The notes: a model not told the origin generated them from the letters alone. A stretch of DNA of 32,671 nt from Rhodoferax sp. (GCF_025356155.1 NZ_JANXUQ010000198.1:1-32671), one strand, 5' to 3'. Counted from the stretch's first letter, positions 25,487-32,671 are shown. Made by a program: numbers and translations.

Positions 25487-27298
25487 ATGGCACTGACCCT
25501 TTCCCAACTGAACCAGGCGACGCTGGAAGACGCCACGCAATGGCTGGCAGGCCTGTACGAGCATTCGCCGTGGATACCCGAAGCCGCACTTTCCCAGCGC
25601 CCCTTCACCAGCCTGGCCCAGCTCAAATATTCAATGGTTGGCGTGCTGAACGCCGCAGGCGTCGAGCCCCAGTTGGCGCTGATACGCGCCCACCCCGAGC
25701 TAGCTGGCAAAGCCATGGTCGACAAAAGCCTGACCGCCGAGTCCAGCAACGAGCAAAAGAAGGCCGGCCTGACCCACTGCACGCCGCAGGAGTTTGAAAC
25801 CATCCAGCAACTCAACCGCGACTACAACGCCCGCTTCGGCTTCCCCTTCATCCTGGCGGTGCGCGGGCCGCGCGGCACGGGCCTGTCCAAGGCGGAAATC
25901 ATCGCCACGTTTGAGCGCCGCCTGCAAGGCCACCCCGACTTCGAGCGCCAGGAGTGCATCCGCAACATCCACCGCATCGCCGAGATACGCCTGAACGACC
26001 TGTTTGGCTATACGCCCGCGCTGGGCAATACGGTGTGGGACTGGCAAGAGGCTTTGGCCCAGCACACCGACCCGGGCTATGCCGAACTGGGCCAGCTCAC
26101 CGTCACCTACCTGACCGACGCCCACCGCGCCTGTGCAGAGCAGATCAGCCGGGACATGCGCCAGGCGGGCTGCGACACGGTGCAGATCGATGCGGTCGGC
26201 AATGTCGTCGGTTGTTATAAAAAAGATAGCGTATCAGGTCCATCCGACGAGGGCTACAGCCAGATTTTGCATAAGACACTGCTCACCGGCAGCCACTACG
26301 ACACGGTGCGCAACGGCGGCAAGTACGACGGCCGCTTGGGCATTTACGTGCCGCTGGCCTGCGTGCAGATGCTGGCCCAGGCTGGCAAGCGCTTGCCGTT
26401 TGACCTGGAGATCGTCGCCTTTGCCGAAGAAGAAGGCCAGCGCTACAAGGCTACCTTCTTGGGCTCCGGCGCGCTGACGGGACACTTCAACCCGGCCTGG
26501 CTGGACCAGGCGGATGCGGACGACATCACGATGCGCGCCGCCATGCAGCGCGCCGGCCTGCGCGTGGACGACATCCCCGGCCTCAAACGCAATGCCGACG
26601 ACTACCAGGGTTTTGTCGAAGTGCACATCGAACAAGGCCCGGTGTTGAACGAGCTGGATATTCCGCTGGGTATCGTCACGTCCATCAACGCCGGCGTGCG
26701 CTACCAGTGCGAGGTGACCGGCATGGCCAGCCATGCGGGCACCACGCCCATGGACCGCAGACGCGACGCAGCCGCGGCGGTGGCCGAGCTGATGCTGTTT
26801 GTCGAGCGCCGTGCCGGCGCGGATGGCGACTCGGTGGGCACGGTGGGTATGCTGCAGGTACCCAACGGCTCCATCAATGTGGTGCCGGGCCGCTGCCTGT
26901 TCTCCCTGGATCTGCGTGCGCCCAACAATGCGCAGCGCGACAAACTGGCGAACGATGTGCTGGCCGAGCTGGCCGCCATCAGCCAGCGCCGCGGCGTGCA
27001 CCACAGCGTGGTCGAGGCGATGCGTGCCAGCGCCGCCCCCAGTGCGCCCACTTGGCAAACGCGGTGGGAAGACGCCGTGTCGGCGCTCGGTGTGCCACTG
27101 CACCGCATGCCCAGCGGCGCAGGCCATGACGCGATGAAACTGCACGAGATCATGCCCCAGGCCATGTTGTTCGTGCGCGGCCTGAACTCCGGCATCAGCC
27201 ACAACCCGCTGGAATCCACCACGAACGACGACATGCAACTCGCGGTCGACGCCTTCGCCCATCTGCTAGGTGACCTGACCCAGACACCCGCCGACTAA
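25487..27298 (+). CDS. Bifunctional OHCU decarboxylase / allantoate amidohydrolase
   Basis: Fusion of two consecutive-pathway enzymes in 603 residues. Residues 1-170 are UraD, which decarboxylates OHCU to S-allantoin: His69 in IRAHPELAGK, Glu89 in ESSNEQKKAGL, and FGFPFILAVRG. Residues 180-603 are an M20-family allantoate amidohydrolase: H270-Y-D272 in GSHYDTVRNGGKYDG, Asp281, the EEE of FAEEEGQRY (314-316), VHIEQGPVL and SHAGTTPMDRR. Residues 243-260 (CYKKDSVSGPSDEGYSQI) are encoded by copy D of the 54-bp repeat, enlarging the loop between GNVVG and LLTGSH. Active-site motifs on both sides remain intact. The frame runs back to 25418 within puuE, but ATG 25487 (MALTLSQLNQ) fits UraD. Fusions of this kind have been annotated in related bacteria, as I recall. 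Confidence 0.95.
   Translation: MALTLSQLNQATLEDATQWLAGLYEHSPWIPEAALSQRPFTSLAQLKYSMVGVLNAAGVEPQLALIRAHPELAGKAMVDKSLTAESSNEQKKAGLTHCTPQEFETIQQLNRDYNARFGFPFILAVRGPRGTGLSKAEIIATFERRLQGHPDFERQECIRNIHRIAEIRLNDLFGYTPALGNTVWDWQEALAQHTDPGYAELGQLTVTYLTDAHRACAEQISRDMRQAGCDTVQIDAVGNVVGCYKKDSVSGPSDEGYSQILHKTLLTGSHYDTVRNGGKYDGRLGIYVPLACVQMLAQAGKRLPFDLEIVAFAEEEGQRYKATFLGSGALTGHFNPAWLDQADADDITMRAAMQRAGLRVDDIPGLKRNADDYQGFVEVHIEQGPVLNELDIPLGIVTSINAGVRYQCEVTGMASHAGTTPMDRRRDAAAAVAELMLFVERRAGADGDSVGTVGMLQVPNGSINVVPGRCLFSLDLRAPNNAQRDKLANDVLAELAAISQRRGVHHSVVEAMRASAAPSAPTWQTRWEDAVSALGVPLHRMPSGAGHDAMKLHEIMPQAMLFVRGLNSGISHNPLESTTNDDMQLAVDAFAHLLGDLTQTPAD
26214..26267 (+). repeat. 54-bp dispersed repeat, copy D (inside the uraD/amidohydrolase gene)
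   Basis: Begins GTTAT, contains AAAGATAGCG and CCGACGAGGGCTACAGCCAG, and ends ATTT. It aligns without gaps to copy A (identical over TCCGACGAGGGCTACAGCCAGATTT apart from the leading bases). It adds 18 codons without a stop, read in a different phase from the copy in puuD. Confidence 0.88.
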
Positions 27299-27334
27299 AA
27301 CGCACTACATGCCCCTTTCACACAAGACCCTTCC

Positions 27335-28558
27335 ATGAACACCTACGATCAACTCGACGCCTGGATAGACGCCCACTTTGACGAACAAGTGCGCTTCTTG
27401 CAAGAGCTGATACGCGTGCCCACCGACACCCCCCCAGGCAACAATGCGCCCCACGCCGAGCGCGCTGCCGAGCTGCTGCGCGGCTTTGGCTTCGATGCCG
27501 AAAAACATGCCGTCCCCGAAGCAGAAGTGCGCGCCGCTGGCCTGGAAACCATCACCAACCTGGTCGTGCGCCGCAAATACGGAGCAGGCACCACCGTGCT
27601 GCTCAACGCCCACGGCGACGTGGTGCCACCGGGTGAGGGCTGGACCAAGAACCCCTATGGCGGTGACATTGAAGACGGCAAGATGTATGGCCGCGCCGCT
27701 GCCGTCAGCAAATGCGATTTTTCCACCTACACATTCGCCGTGCGCGCGCTGGAGGCGGTGGCCAAGCCCACGCAGGGCTGCGTGGAATTGCTGTTCACCT
27801 ACGATGAAGAATTTGGCGGTGAAGTCGGCCCGGCCTGGCTACTCAAACACAACATCATCAAACCCGACCTGATGGTGGCAGCAGGATTCAGCTACCAGGT
27901 CATCACCGCGCACAACGGCTGCCTGCAGATGGAAGTGACCGTGCACGGCAAGATGGCGCATGCGGCGATTCCGGCATCCGGCGTCGATGCGCTGCAGGCG
28001 GCCAACCGCATCCTGACCGCGCTGTACGCACAGAACACGCTGTACCAAGCCATCACGTCCAAGGTCGAAGGCATTACCCACCCCTACCTGAACATCGGCA
28101 CGATAGAAGGCGGCACCAACACCAATGTCGTGCCCGGGCGCGTCAGCTTCAAGCTGGACCGCCGCATGATCCCCGAGGAGAACCCGACGGAGGTGGAAGC
28201 CATACTGCGCCAGCTGATACAGGACACGGCCGCCACCCTGCCCGGCATCACGGTAGACATCAAACGCATTCTTCTCGCACGGGCCTTGCAACCGCTACCG
28301 GGCAACAAGCCGCTGGTAGACGCTATCCAGAAACATGGCGCGCAAGTATTTGGCGAGCCCATTCCTGCTTTGGGCACACCGCTGTACACCGATGTGCGCC
28401 TGTTCTGCGAGGCCGGCATCCCCGGCGTGATCTACGGCGCTGGCCCGCGCACCGTGCTGGAGTCGCATGCCAAGCGCGCGGACGAGCGACTGGACCTGGA
28501 AGACCTGCGCCGCGCCACCAAGGTCATGGCGCGCACGCTCATCGATTTGTTAACTTAA
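27335..28558 (+). CDS. M20 family metallopeptidase/deacylase in the ureide operon
   Basis: Cytosolic hydrolase of the ArgE/DapE/ACY1 group. The 407-residue protein has the first metal motif in VLLNAHGDVVPPGEGW, the catalytic Glu pair in TYDEEFGGE, a lid domain opening at LQMEVTVHGKMAHAAIP, and a late His in ESHAKRADERL. The segment that normally reads GRGxxDMK, giving the bridging Asp, is GRAAAVSKCDF here. I recall a GRGAAVSKSDF form in relatives, so this may be a subfamily trait. It follows the fusion gene by 36 bases and is followed by ureD after 2 bases. It may act on ureidoglycolate, carbamoylated or acylated amino acids; the substrate is undetermined. Confidence 0.85.
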   Translation: MNTYDQLDAWIDAHFDEQVRFLQELIRVPTDTPPGNNAPHAERAAELLRGFGFDAEKHAVPEAEVRAAGLETITNLVVRRKYGAGTTVLLNAHGDVVPPGEGWTKNPYGGDIEDGKMYGRAAAVSKCDFSTYTFAVRALEAVAKPTQGCVELLFTYDEEFGGEVGPAWLLKHNIIKPDLMVAAGFSYQVITAHNGCLQMEVTVHGKMAHAAIPASGVDALQAANRILTALYAQNTLYQAITSKVEGITHPYLNIGTIEGGTNTNVVPGRVSFKLDRRMIPEENPTEVEAILRQLIQDTAATLPGITVDIKRILLARALQPLPGNKPLVDAIQKHGAQVFGEPIPALGTPLYTDVRLFCEAGIPGVIYGAGPRTVLESHAKRADERLDLEDLRRATKVMARTLIDLLT

Positions 28559-28560
28559 AC

Positions 28561-29391
28561 ATGGCATGGCACGCCCAGCTCTCGCTGGACTACACCCTGG
28601 AAGCCGGCCGCACCGTGGCCCGGCACATCCACAGCGGCCCCTTGCGCGTCCTGCAAAGCCTGTACCCGGAGGGCGACGGCATCTGCCACAACGTGCTGGT
28701 GCACCCGCCGGGTGGCCTCGTGGGTGGCGACACGCTGGACATCCGCGTGCATGCCCAGGCCGGCAGCCATGCGCTGATCACAACGCCCGGCGCCAGCCGC
28801 TTCTACCGATCCGACGGACAAACCGCATTGCAAAAGACGCGCTTGCGCGTGGAAGCCGATGCGCGACTGGAATGGCTGCCGATGGAGGCCATTTGTTACA
28901 GCGCCTGCCTGGCCGAGAACCGCCTGACCATTGAGCTTGCACCGGGTGCGGAGCTGATGGGTTGGGACGTGACCGCCTTGGGCCTGCCCCTGGCCAATCT
29001 GCCTTTTGAATCCGGCCACTTGCGCCAACACATCGAGGTACCAGGCATCTGGCTGGAACGCGGCACCATTGCCGCCAGCGACACGCGGCTGTTGGACAGC
29101 CCCGCAGGTCTGGCAGGGTACAAATGCCTGGCCTCCTTTTTCTTCGTCGCCGGCCAGCCCTTGACCCGCGAGCGGCGTGAGCGCGCTTTGGACAGCGCAC
29201 GCTCGGTCATCGCCCAACACGCGCTGGCCAGCACGGCCGGTGCTACCAGCCCGCACCCGCAGGTGCTGTTGGTCCGTGTGCTGGCGCCGGTGGTAGAGCC
29301 CGCTATGGGGCTGTTGCGGGCTTTGCGCAACACCTGGCGCCAGGAGCTATGGGGGAAATCGCCTTCTAGCCCTCGTATTTGGTCGATGTAG
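28561..29391 (+). CDS. ureD: Urease accessory protein UreD
   Basis: Chaperone that binds apo-urease and helps deliver nickel with UreF and UreG. The 276-residue protein shows LSLDYTLEAGRTVARHIHSGPLRVLQSLYPEGDGICHNVLVHPPGGLVGGD, ITTPGASRFYRS, LEWLPMEAICYS and LMGWDVTALGLP, all typical of UreD. It starts two bases after the M20 gene. The last codons and stop are inside copy E of the 54-bp repeat, so the C-terminal KSPSSPRIWSM is repeat-derived. No urease structural genes follow: the next gene is an unrelated pseudo-receiver/TPR protein, and the urea transporter genes are on the other strand. UreD needs partners encoded elsewhere. Confidence 0.93.
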   Translation: MAWHAQLSLDYTLEAGRTVARHIHSGPLRVLQSLYPEGDGICHNVLVHPPGGLVGGDTLDIRVHAQAGSHALITTPGASRFYRSDGQTALQKTRLRVEADARLEWLPMEAICYSACLAENRLTIELAPGAELMGWDVTALGLPLANLPFESGHLRQHIEVPGIWLERGTIAASDTRLLDSPAGLAGYKCLASFFFVAGQPLTRERRERALDSARSVIAQHALASTAGATSPHPQVLLVRVLAPVVEPAMGLLRALRNTWRQELWGKSPSSPRIWSM

Positions 29392-29409
29392 TGCTATCAT
29401 TTTGATAAC
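29356..29409 (-). repeat. 54-bp dispersed repeat, copy E (over the ureD stop)
   Basis: Inverted. Read on the minus strand it begins GTTAT, has TGATAGC and ATACGAGGGCTAGA, and ends ATTT. Its first part encodes the last eleven or so residues and stop of UreD; the rest lies in the gap before the TPR protein gene. Confidence 0.82.
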
Positions 29410-29475
29410 AATGCAGCCGGGGCTCCATGTCCCATGTGCAAGCGGCAATGTTTTGGAGCACACTGTGCCAATCTG

Positions 29476-31173
29476 ATGGCCATTCTGGAAGACGATTTTT
29501 CGGCTTGCTCCGCCCTGGTGGTGGACGGTAATCCGACGTCCCGCTCGATTCTGGTTTCGCAGTTGCGCGACTTCGGCGTTGGCACCGTGGTGCAAGCCGC
29601 CCGGGCCGCCGATGCGCGCCGCCAGCTTGAATTCCGCGCCTTTGATTTTGTGCTGTGCGAACTGCATTTCGCCAACGAAACCAGCTCCGGGCAGGACCTG
29701 CTGGACGACCTGCGGCGCAACCAGCTACTGCCCTTCTCCACCATTTTCATCATGATCACCGGCGAGGCCACCTATGCCAAGGTGGCCGAGGCCGCCGAAT
29801 CAGCCTTGGATGGCTACTTGCTGAAGCCGCACAAGGCCGTCCACCTGGGTGAGCGCCTGCGCCAGGCGCGGGTGCGCAAGCTTTCGCTGCAAAGCATCTT
29901 TACCGCCATCGAAAAAGAAGACTTTGAAGAAGCGTCGCGCCTGTGCATGGAGCGGTTTGAAACCAAGGGCAAGTTCTGGCTGTATGCAGCCCGGGTCGGC
30001 GCCGAGTTGCTGCTGCGCGTGGGGCGCCCGGGCGAGGCGCAAAAGCTTTACCAGGCGGTGGTAGCGGCCAAAACTCTGCCCTGGGCCAAGCTAGGCGTCG
30101 CACGCGCGCAACTGGATGCCGGCCAGGTCACCCAGGCCACCAGCACGCTGGAAAACCTGATCAGCGCCGACCCCAATTACGGGGACGCTTACGACGTCAT
30201 GGGCCGCGCCCAGTTTGAGCTGGGCAAGTTCGACAAGGCACTGGAGACCTACAAAATGGCCTCCACATTGACACCAGCCTCCATCACCCGGTTGCAGAAT
30301 CTGGCGATGATGACCTACTACTCCGGCGACCATGTGGAGGCCGAAAAACTACTGGACCGCACGGCCCGCATGGGGCTGGAATCAAAAATGTTTGACTGCC
30401 AAAGCCTGGTGCTGCTGGCTTTTGCACGACTGGAGAATGGCGACCGCAAGGGTTTGCAACGCTGCCATGACGACTTCAACAGGGTGATAGAGCGCAACCC
30501 CGACAGCGCCCGTATCAAACGTCTGGCCGATATTGTGGTGGCACTGAATTTGATCCAGCAACACCAGTTTGCGCAATCGGTAGAAGCGGTGCGTGGCCTG
30601 GCCAAGACGGTCAGCAACAGCGAGTTTGATTTTGAGTCCGCCAGCAATGTATTGGCATTGATTTCTCAGTTGGCCAACAAAGCCATTCAACTCGACGAGG
30701 TGGCGTCCATGGTTGACACCATTGGCCTGCGCTTTTGCAGCAACCGTTCACAAACCGAGCTACTGGCCGCCAGCGCCAGCGCGCATCCACCATTTGCCGA
30801 ACGCATGCGCGCCAGCCAGACCAAGGTACTCGAAATGGCTGAAACGGCCATGTCCTTGAGCATGTCGGGCAACCCCACAGCCGCCGTCAAAAACCTCATC
30901 CTGCATGGCCGCGACACCTTGAATGCACGCCTGATCGACAACGCGCACCAAGTGCTGCTGAAACACGGCAGCAAGATCACCAATGCGCAAGAGTTGACGG
31001 CCAACCTGCAAGAGCTGCGGTCCAAGTACGGGCTGCAAAATGTCAAGGCATCGCTGGGCGAACAAAAGCGCCAGGCGGGTGGCCTCGTGCTGCGAACCGG
31101 CGCTGCCGGGCCCCATAAAGGGGTCGATAAAGGCGCCGAAAAATCTGTGGCGCCACCCACCCAGGTCAGCTAG
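29476..31173 (+). CDS. Pseudo-receiver/TPR protein
   Basis: A 565-residue cytosolic protein from ATG 29476 (an ATG at 29434 would add 14 residues lacking family character). Residues 12-130 form a receiver domain: Asp17 in VVDGNPTSRS, Thr95 in MITGEATY and Lys117 in YLLKPH are kept. The phosphoacceptor position is Glu62 (FDFVLCELHF) instead of Asp. Tetratricopeptide repeats follow from about residue 180 (KLYQAVVAAKTLPWAKLGVARAQLDAG, NYGDAYDVMGRAQFELGKFDKALETYKMA, ARIKRLADIVVALNLIQQHQ). The tail is basic and low-complexity. Orthologues I recall in Burkholderiales and Pseudomonas are of unclear function. It lies between ureD and urtE but has no evident link to urea. Its stop overlaps that of urtE on the opposite strand. 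Confidence 0.85.
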   Translation: MAILEDDFSACSALVVDGNPTSRSILVSQLRDFGVGTVVQAARAADARRQLEFRAFDFVLCELHFANETSSGQDLLDDLRRNQLLPFSTIFIMITGEATYAKVAEAAESALDGYLLKPHKAVHLGERLRQARVRKLSLQSIFTAIEKEDFEEASRLCMERFETKGKFWLYAARVGAELLLRVGRPGEAQKLYQAVVAAKTLPWAKLGVARAQLDAGQVTQATSTLENLISADPNYGDAYDVMGRAQFELGKFDKALETYKMASTLTPASITRLQNLAMMTYYSGDHVEAEKLLDRTARMGLESKMFDCQSLVLLAFARLENGDRKGLQRCHDDFNRVIERNPDSARIKRLADIVVALNLIQQHQFAQSVEAVRGLAKTVSNSEFDFESASNVLALISQLANKAIQLDEVASMVDTIGLRFCSNRSQTELLAASASAHPPFAERMRASQTKVLEMAETAMSLSMSGNPTAAVKNLILHGRDTLNARLIDNAHQVLLKHGSKITNAQELTANLQELRSKYGLQNVKASLGEQKRQAGGLVLRTGAAGPHKGVDKGAEKSVAPPTQVS

Positions 31174-31862
31174 ATCGCGACCAGTTTGCGTACACCGCTG
31201 GCTTCCATGTCCTTGCCCAGCCCACTGGCCACCACCGCGCCGCGCTCCATCACCACATAGCGGTCGGCCAGTTCCTGCGCAAAGTCGTAGTACTGCTCCA
31301 CCAGCAGAATCGCCATGTCACCCCGGTCGGCCAGCATACGGATGACGCGACCAATGTCCTTGATGATGCTGGGCTGGATGCCTTCGGTGGGTTCGTCAAG
31401 TATCAACACGCGCGGCTTGGCGGCCAGCGCACGGGCAATGGCCAACTGCTGCTGTTGCCCGCCCGACAAATCACCACCCCTGCGACCCAGCATCTGCTTC
31501 AAGACGGGGAACAGTGCATACAGTTCAGGCGGTATCGGCGTGCTGGCGCTTTTGTAGGCCAAGCCCATCAGCAGGTTCTCCTCCACCGTCAGGCGGCCAA
31601 ATATTTCCCGGCCCTGGGGCACAAAACCGATACCTGCGCGGGCGCGTTCGTAGGGCGTGGCCTTCTGGATGGCCTTGCCGTCCAGTTCGATGGAGCCTGT
31701 TTTTATCGGAACCAAGCCCATTAGTGATTTGAGGAGTGTGGTTTTGCCTACGCCGTTGCGGCCTAGGATGACGGTCACCTTGCCCAACTCGGCTTCGATG
31801 CTGACGTCGCGCAGGATATGGGAGCCGCCGTAGTATTGGTTGATGTTTTTGACGTTTAGCAT
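31170..31862 (-). CDS. urtE: Urea ABC transporter ATP-binding protein UrtE
   Basis: One of the two ATPases of the high-affinity urea importer UrtABCDE, related to LivF. The 230-residue protein has Walker A GRNGVGKTT (34-42), FVPQGREIFGRLTVEENL, signature LSGGQQQQLAIARAL, Walker B RVLILDEPTEGIQPS and IRMLADRGDMAILLVEQY. The TEGIQPSIIKDIGRVI sequence is characteristic of UrtE as opposed to LivF. It is the last gene of the urt operon on the minus strand. An inverted-repeat element of about 550 bp separates it from urtD, so its translation and perhaps its transcription are no longer tightly linked to the rest. Confidence 0.94.
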   Translation of the reverse strand: MLNVKNINQYYGGSHILRDVSIEAELGKVTVILGRNGVGKTTLLKSLMGLVPIKTGSIELDGKAIQKATPYERARAGIGFVPQGREIFGRLTVEENLLMGLAYKSASTPIPPELYALFPVLKQMLGRRGGDLSGGQQQQLAIARALAAKPRVLILDEPTEGIQPSIIKDIGRVIRMLADRGDMAILLVEQYYDFAQELADRYVVMERGAVVASGLGKDMEASGVRKLVAI

Positions 31863-31879
31863 GTGTTTTTATGCTTCCT

Positions 31880-32430
31880 GCGTGCCGGGGGTTGCCCGGC
31901 GGCAACTCACTTTCTTTTGGCCCGCCAAAAGAAAGTAAGCAAAGAAAAGGCGAGCCGAATGCGTCGACCCTGCGCTGCGCTTCGGGCACGCTGCGTTGCT
32001 CGGTCTGGTCGGGGTCTCGCTCGAACTCGCCTTCGGCTCAAACAATCGCGAGCCCTGATCCGCCCAGCCCTGCGCTACTCGCCGACGCACAACGGCATGC
32101 GGCGCGGAGTGGCTCGCCCGGCTTTGCCGGGCATTGCCACTCCCAGAAGTGATTGCGCTGCGGCAAGGCAATGTGGAGCAAAGCGCCACGAGCCCTGCCT
32201 TTTGCCCCCATCCCCTTCTGTTTGCGCCGAGGAGCGCAGGGGCAGACGGATCAGGACGGGCGATTGTTTGAGCCGCAGGCGAGTTCGAGCCCGGCCCCGG
32301 CTGGTCCGAGCACCGCAGGTTGCCCGCAGCGCAGCGGAGGGACGCAAACAGTGGGGTCGTCTTTTCTTTGCTTACTTTCTTTTGGCGAGCCAAAAGAAAG
32401 TAAGTTGCCGCCGGGCAACCCCCGGCACGC
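31880..32430. mobile_element. 551-bp inverted-repeat element between urtD and urtE
   Basis: Outer arms of about 70 bp (31880-31949 and 32361-32430) are near-perfect inverted copies, beginning GCGTGCCGGGGGTTGCCCGG. Each carries a CTTTCTTTTGGC...GCCAAAAGAAAG hairpin. A second pair of arms (about 32015-32095 and 32223-32294) includes AACTCGCCT.CGGCTCAAAC and its complement. The central part of about 130 bases is unpaired. Long open frames cross it on both strands, but none resembles a transposase or any other protein. It resembles repeat arrays I recall as common in Comamonadaceae, and fills almost all of the 583-base gap in an operon that is normally contiguous. Confidence 0.75.
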
Positions 32431-32445
32431 CTCGTACCAAAAAAA

Positions 32446-32671
32446 CTAGCGCCCAAGATACACCTCAATCACCCGATCATCGCTTTGCACCTGGTCCAAC
32501 GTCCCCTGCGCAAGTACAGAACCATCACACAGCACCGTCACGATATCGCTGATGGTGCGGATAAAACTCATGTCATGCTCCACCACCATCAGCGAATGTT
32601 TCCCCCTGAGCGTTAAAAACAGCTCTGCCGTGCGGGCCGTTTCTTCATCGGTCATGCCGGCCACCGGCTCA
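32446..32671 (-). CDS. urtD: Urea ABC transporter ATP-binding protein UrtD, C-terminal part
   Basis: The 3' end of the other ATPase gene of the urea importer, running off the right edge. The visible 75 residues read EPVAGMTDEETARTAELF, then GKHSLMVVEHDMSFIRTISD (the His-switch region), VTVLCDGSVLAQGTLDQVQSD and finally VIEVYLGR, the usual end of UrtD/LivG proteins. EPVAGMTDEE is the segment just after Walker B and is typical of UrtD. The Walker A, Q-loop and signature regions lie beyond the window. The remaining urt genes are expected to the right on the minus strand. Confidence 0.92.
   Translation of the reverse strand, partial: EPVAGMTDEETARTAELFLTLRGKHSLMVVEHDMSFIRTISDIVTVLCDGSVLAQGTLDQVQSDDRVIEVYLGR

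Noticed and set aside
23871-25589. A 572-codon open frame antisense to gntR and puuE
   Set aside because: Both genes on the plus strand are recognised over full length; this frame has no domain and arises from codon bias.
31863-32552. A 229-codon frame through the inverted-repeat element between urtE and urtD
   Set aside because: It reads both arms of the inverted repeat, giving mirrored low-complexity sequence, and runs into antisense urtD; not a transposase.

Overview
The window is high-GC, densely coded DNA with long spurious open frames on the non-coding strands. Gene content (TRAP transporter, molybdate system, purine and ureide catabolism, urea ABC transporter) and the style of the interspersed repeats suggest a betaproteobacterium of the Burkholderiales, most likely Comamonadaceae (Rhodoferax/Polaromonas-like). 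This assignment is inferred from recognised protein families; no 16S or tRNA gene is present.

Layout, left to right. (1) 1-3512: 3' part of a TRAP transporter large permease, an amidohydrolase resembling 8-oxoguanine deaminase, and a YebC/YeeN-type regulator. (2) 3570-6961: molybdate module, modE divergent from modABC, with a ModE-like operator between them. (3) 6975-11516: a secreted serine hydrolase, an M13 metallopeptidase, a DUF1697 protein and a small periplasmic PDZ protein. (4) 11569-13717: puuD (urate hydroxylase with cytochrome c tail) and xdhC, divergent from a TonB-like lipoprotein gene. (5) 14380-15615: a secreted PHB-depolymerase-like esterase. (6) 15838-20803: an envelope trafficking set comprising a periplasmic helical-repeat protein, ABC ATPase, FtsX-like permease, LolA-like protein and outer-membrane beta-barrel, split by a MITE-like inverted-repeat element. 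(7) 20834-23408: a REC-GAF regulator, an SPFH membrane protein and a small exported protein. (8) 23450-29391: ureide operon, uraH divergent from gntR-puuE-(uraD/allantoate amidohydrolase fusion)-M20 peptidase-ureD. (9) 29476-31173: a pseudo-receiver/TPR protein. (10) 31170-end: urtE and the 3' end of urtD (minus strand), separated by a 551-bp inverted-repeat element.

Many of the genes form one nitrogen-scavenging route. Molybdate uptake and XdhC support xanthine dehydrogenase (its structural genes are not here). 8-oxoguanine deaminase would make urate directly. PuuD, UraH, UraD and PuuE carry urate to allantoate. The M20 domain releases ammonia, and urease and urea-transport genes handle urea. 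A near-identical palindrome (AAAGTGTATACACTTT) lies in front of both puuD and the uraH/gntR promoter region, which points to one GntR-controlled regulon across two separate loci.

The most unusual feature is a 54-bp repeat found five times, all alignable without gaps. Because 54 bp is 18 codons, two copies lie in frame inside genes: one in the linker of PuuD and one in a loop of the UraD/allantoate amidohydrolase fusion. A third covers the ureD stop codon, a fourth is nested inside the MITE-like element, and a fifth is intergenic.
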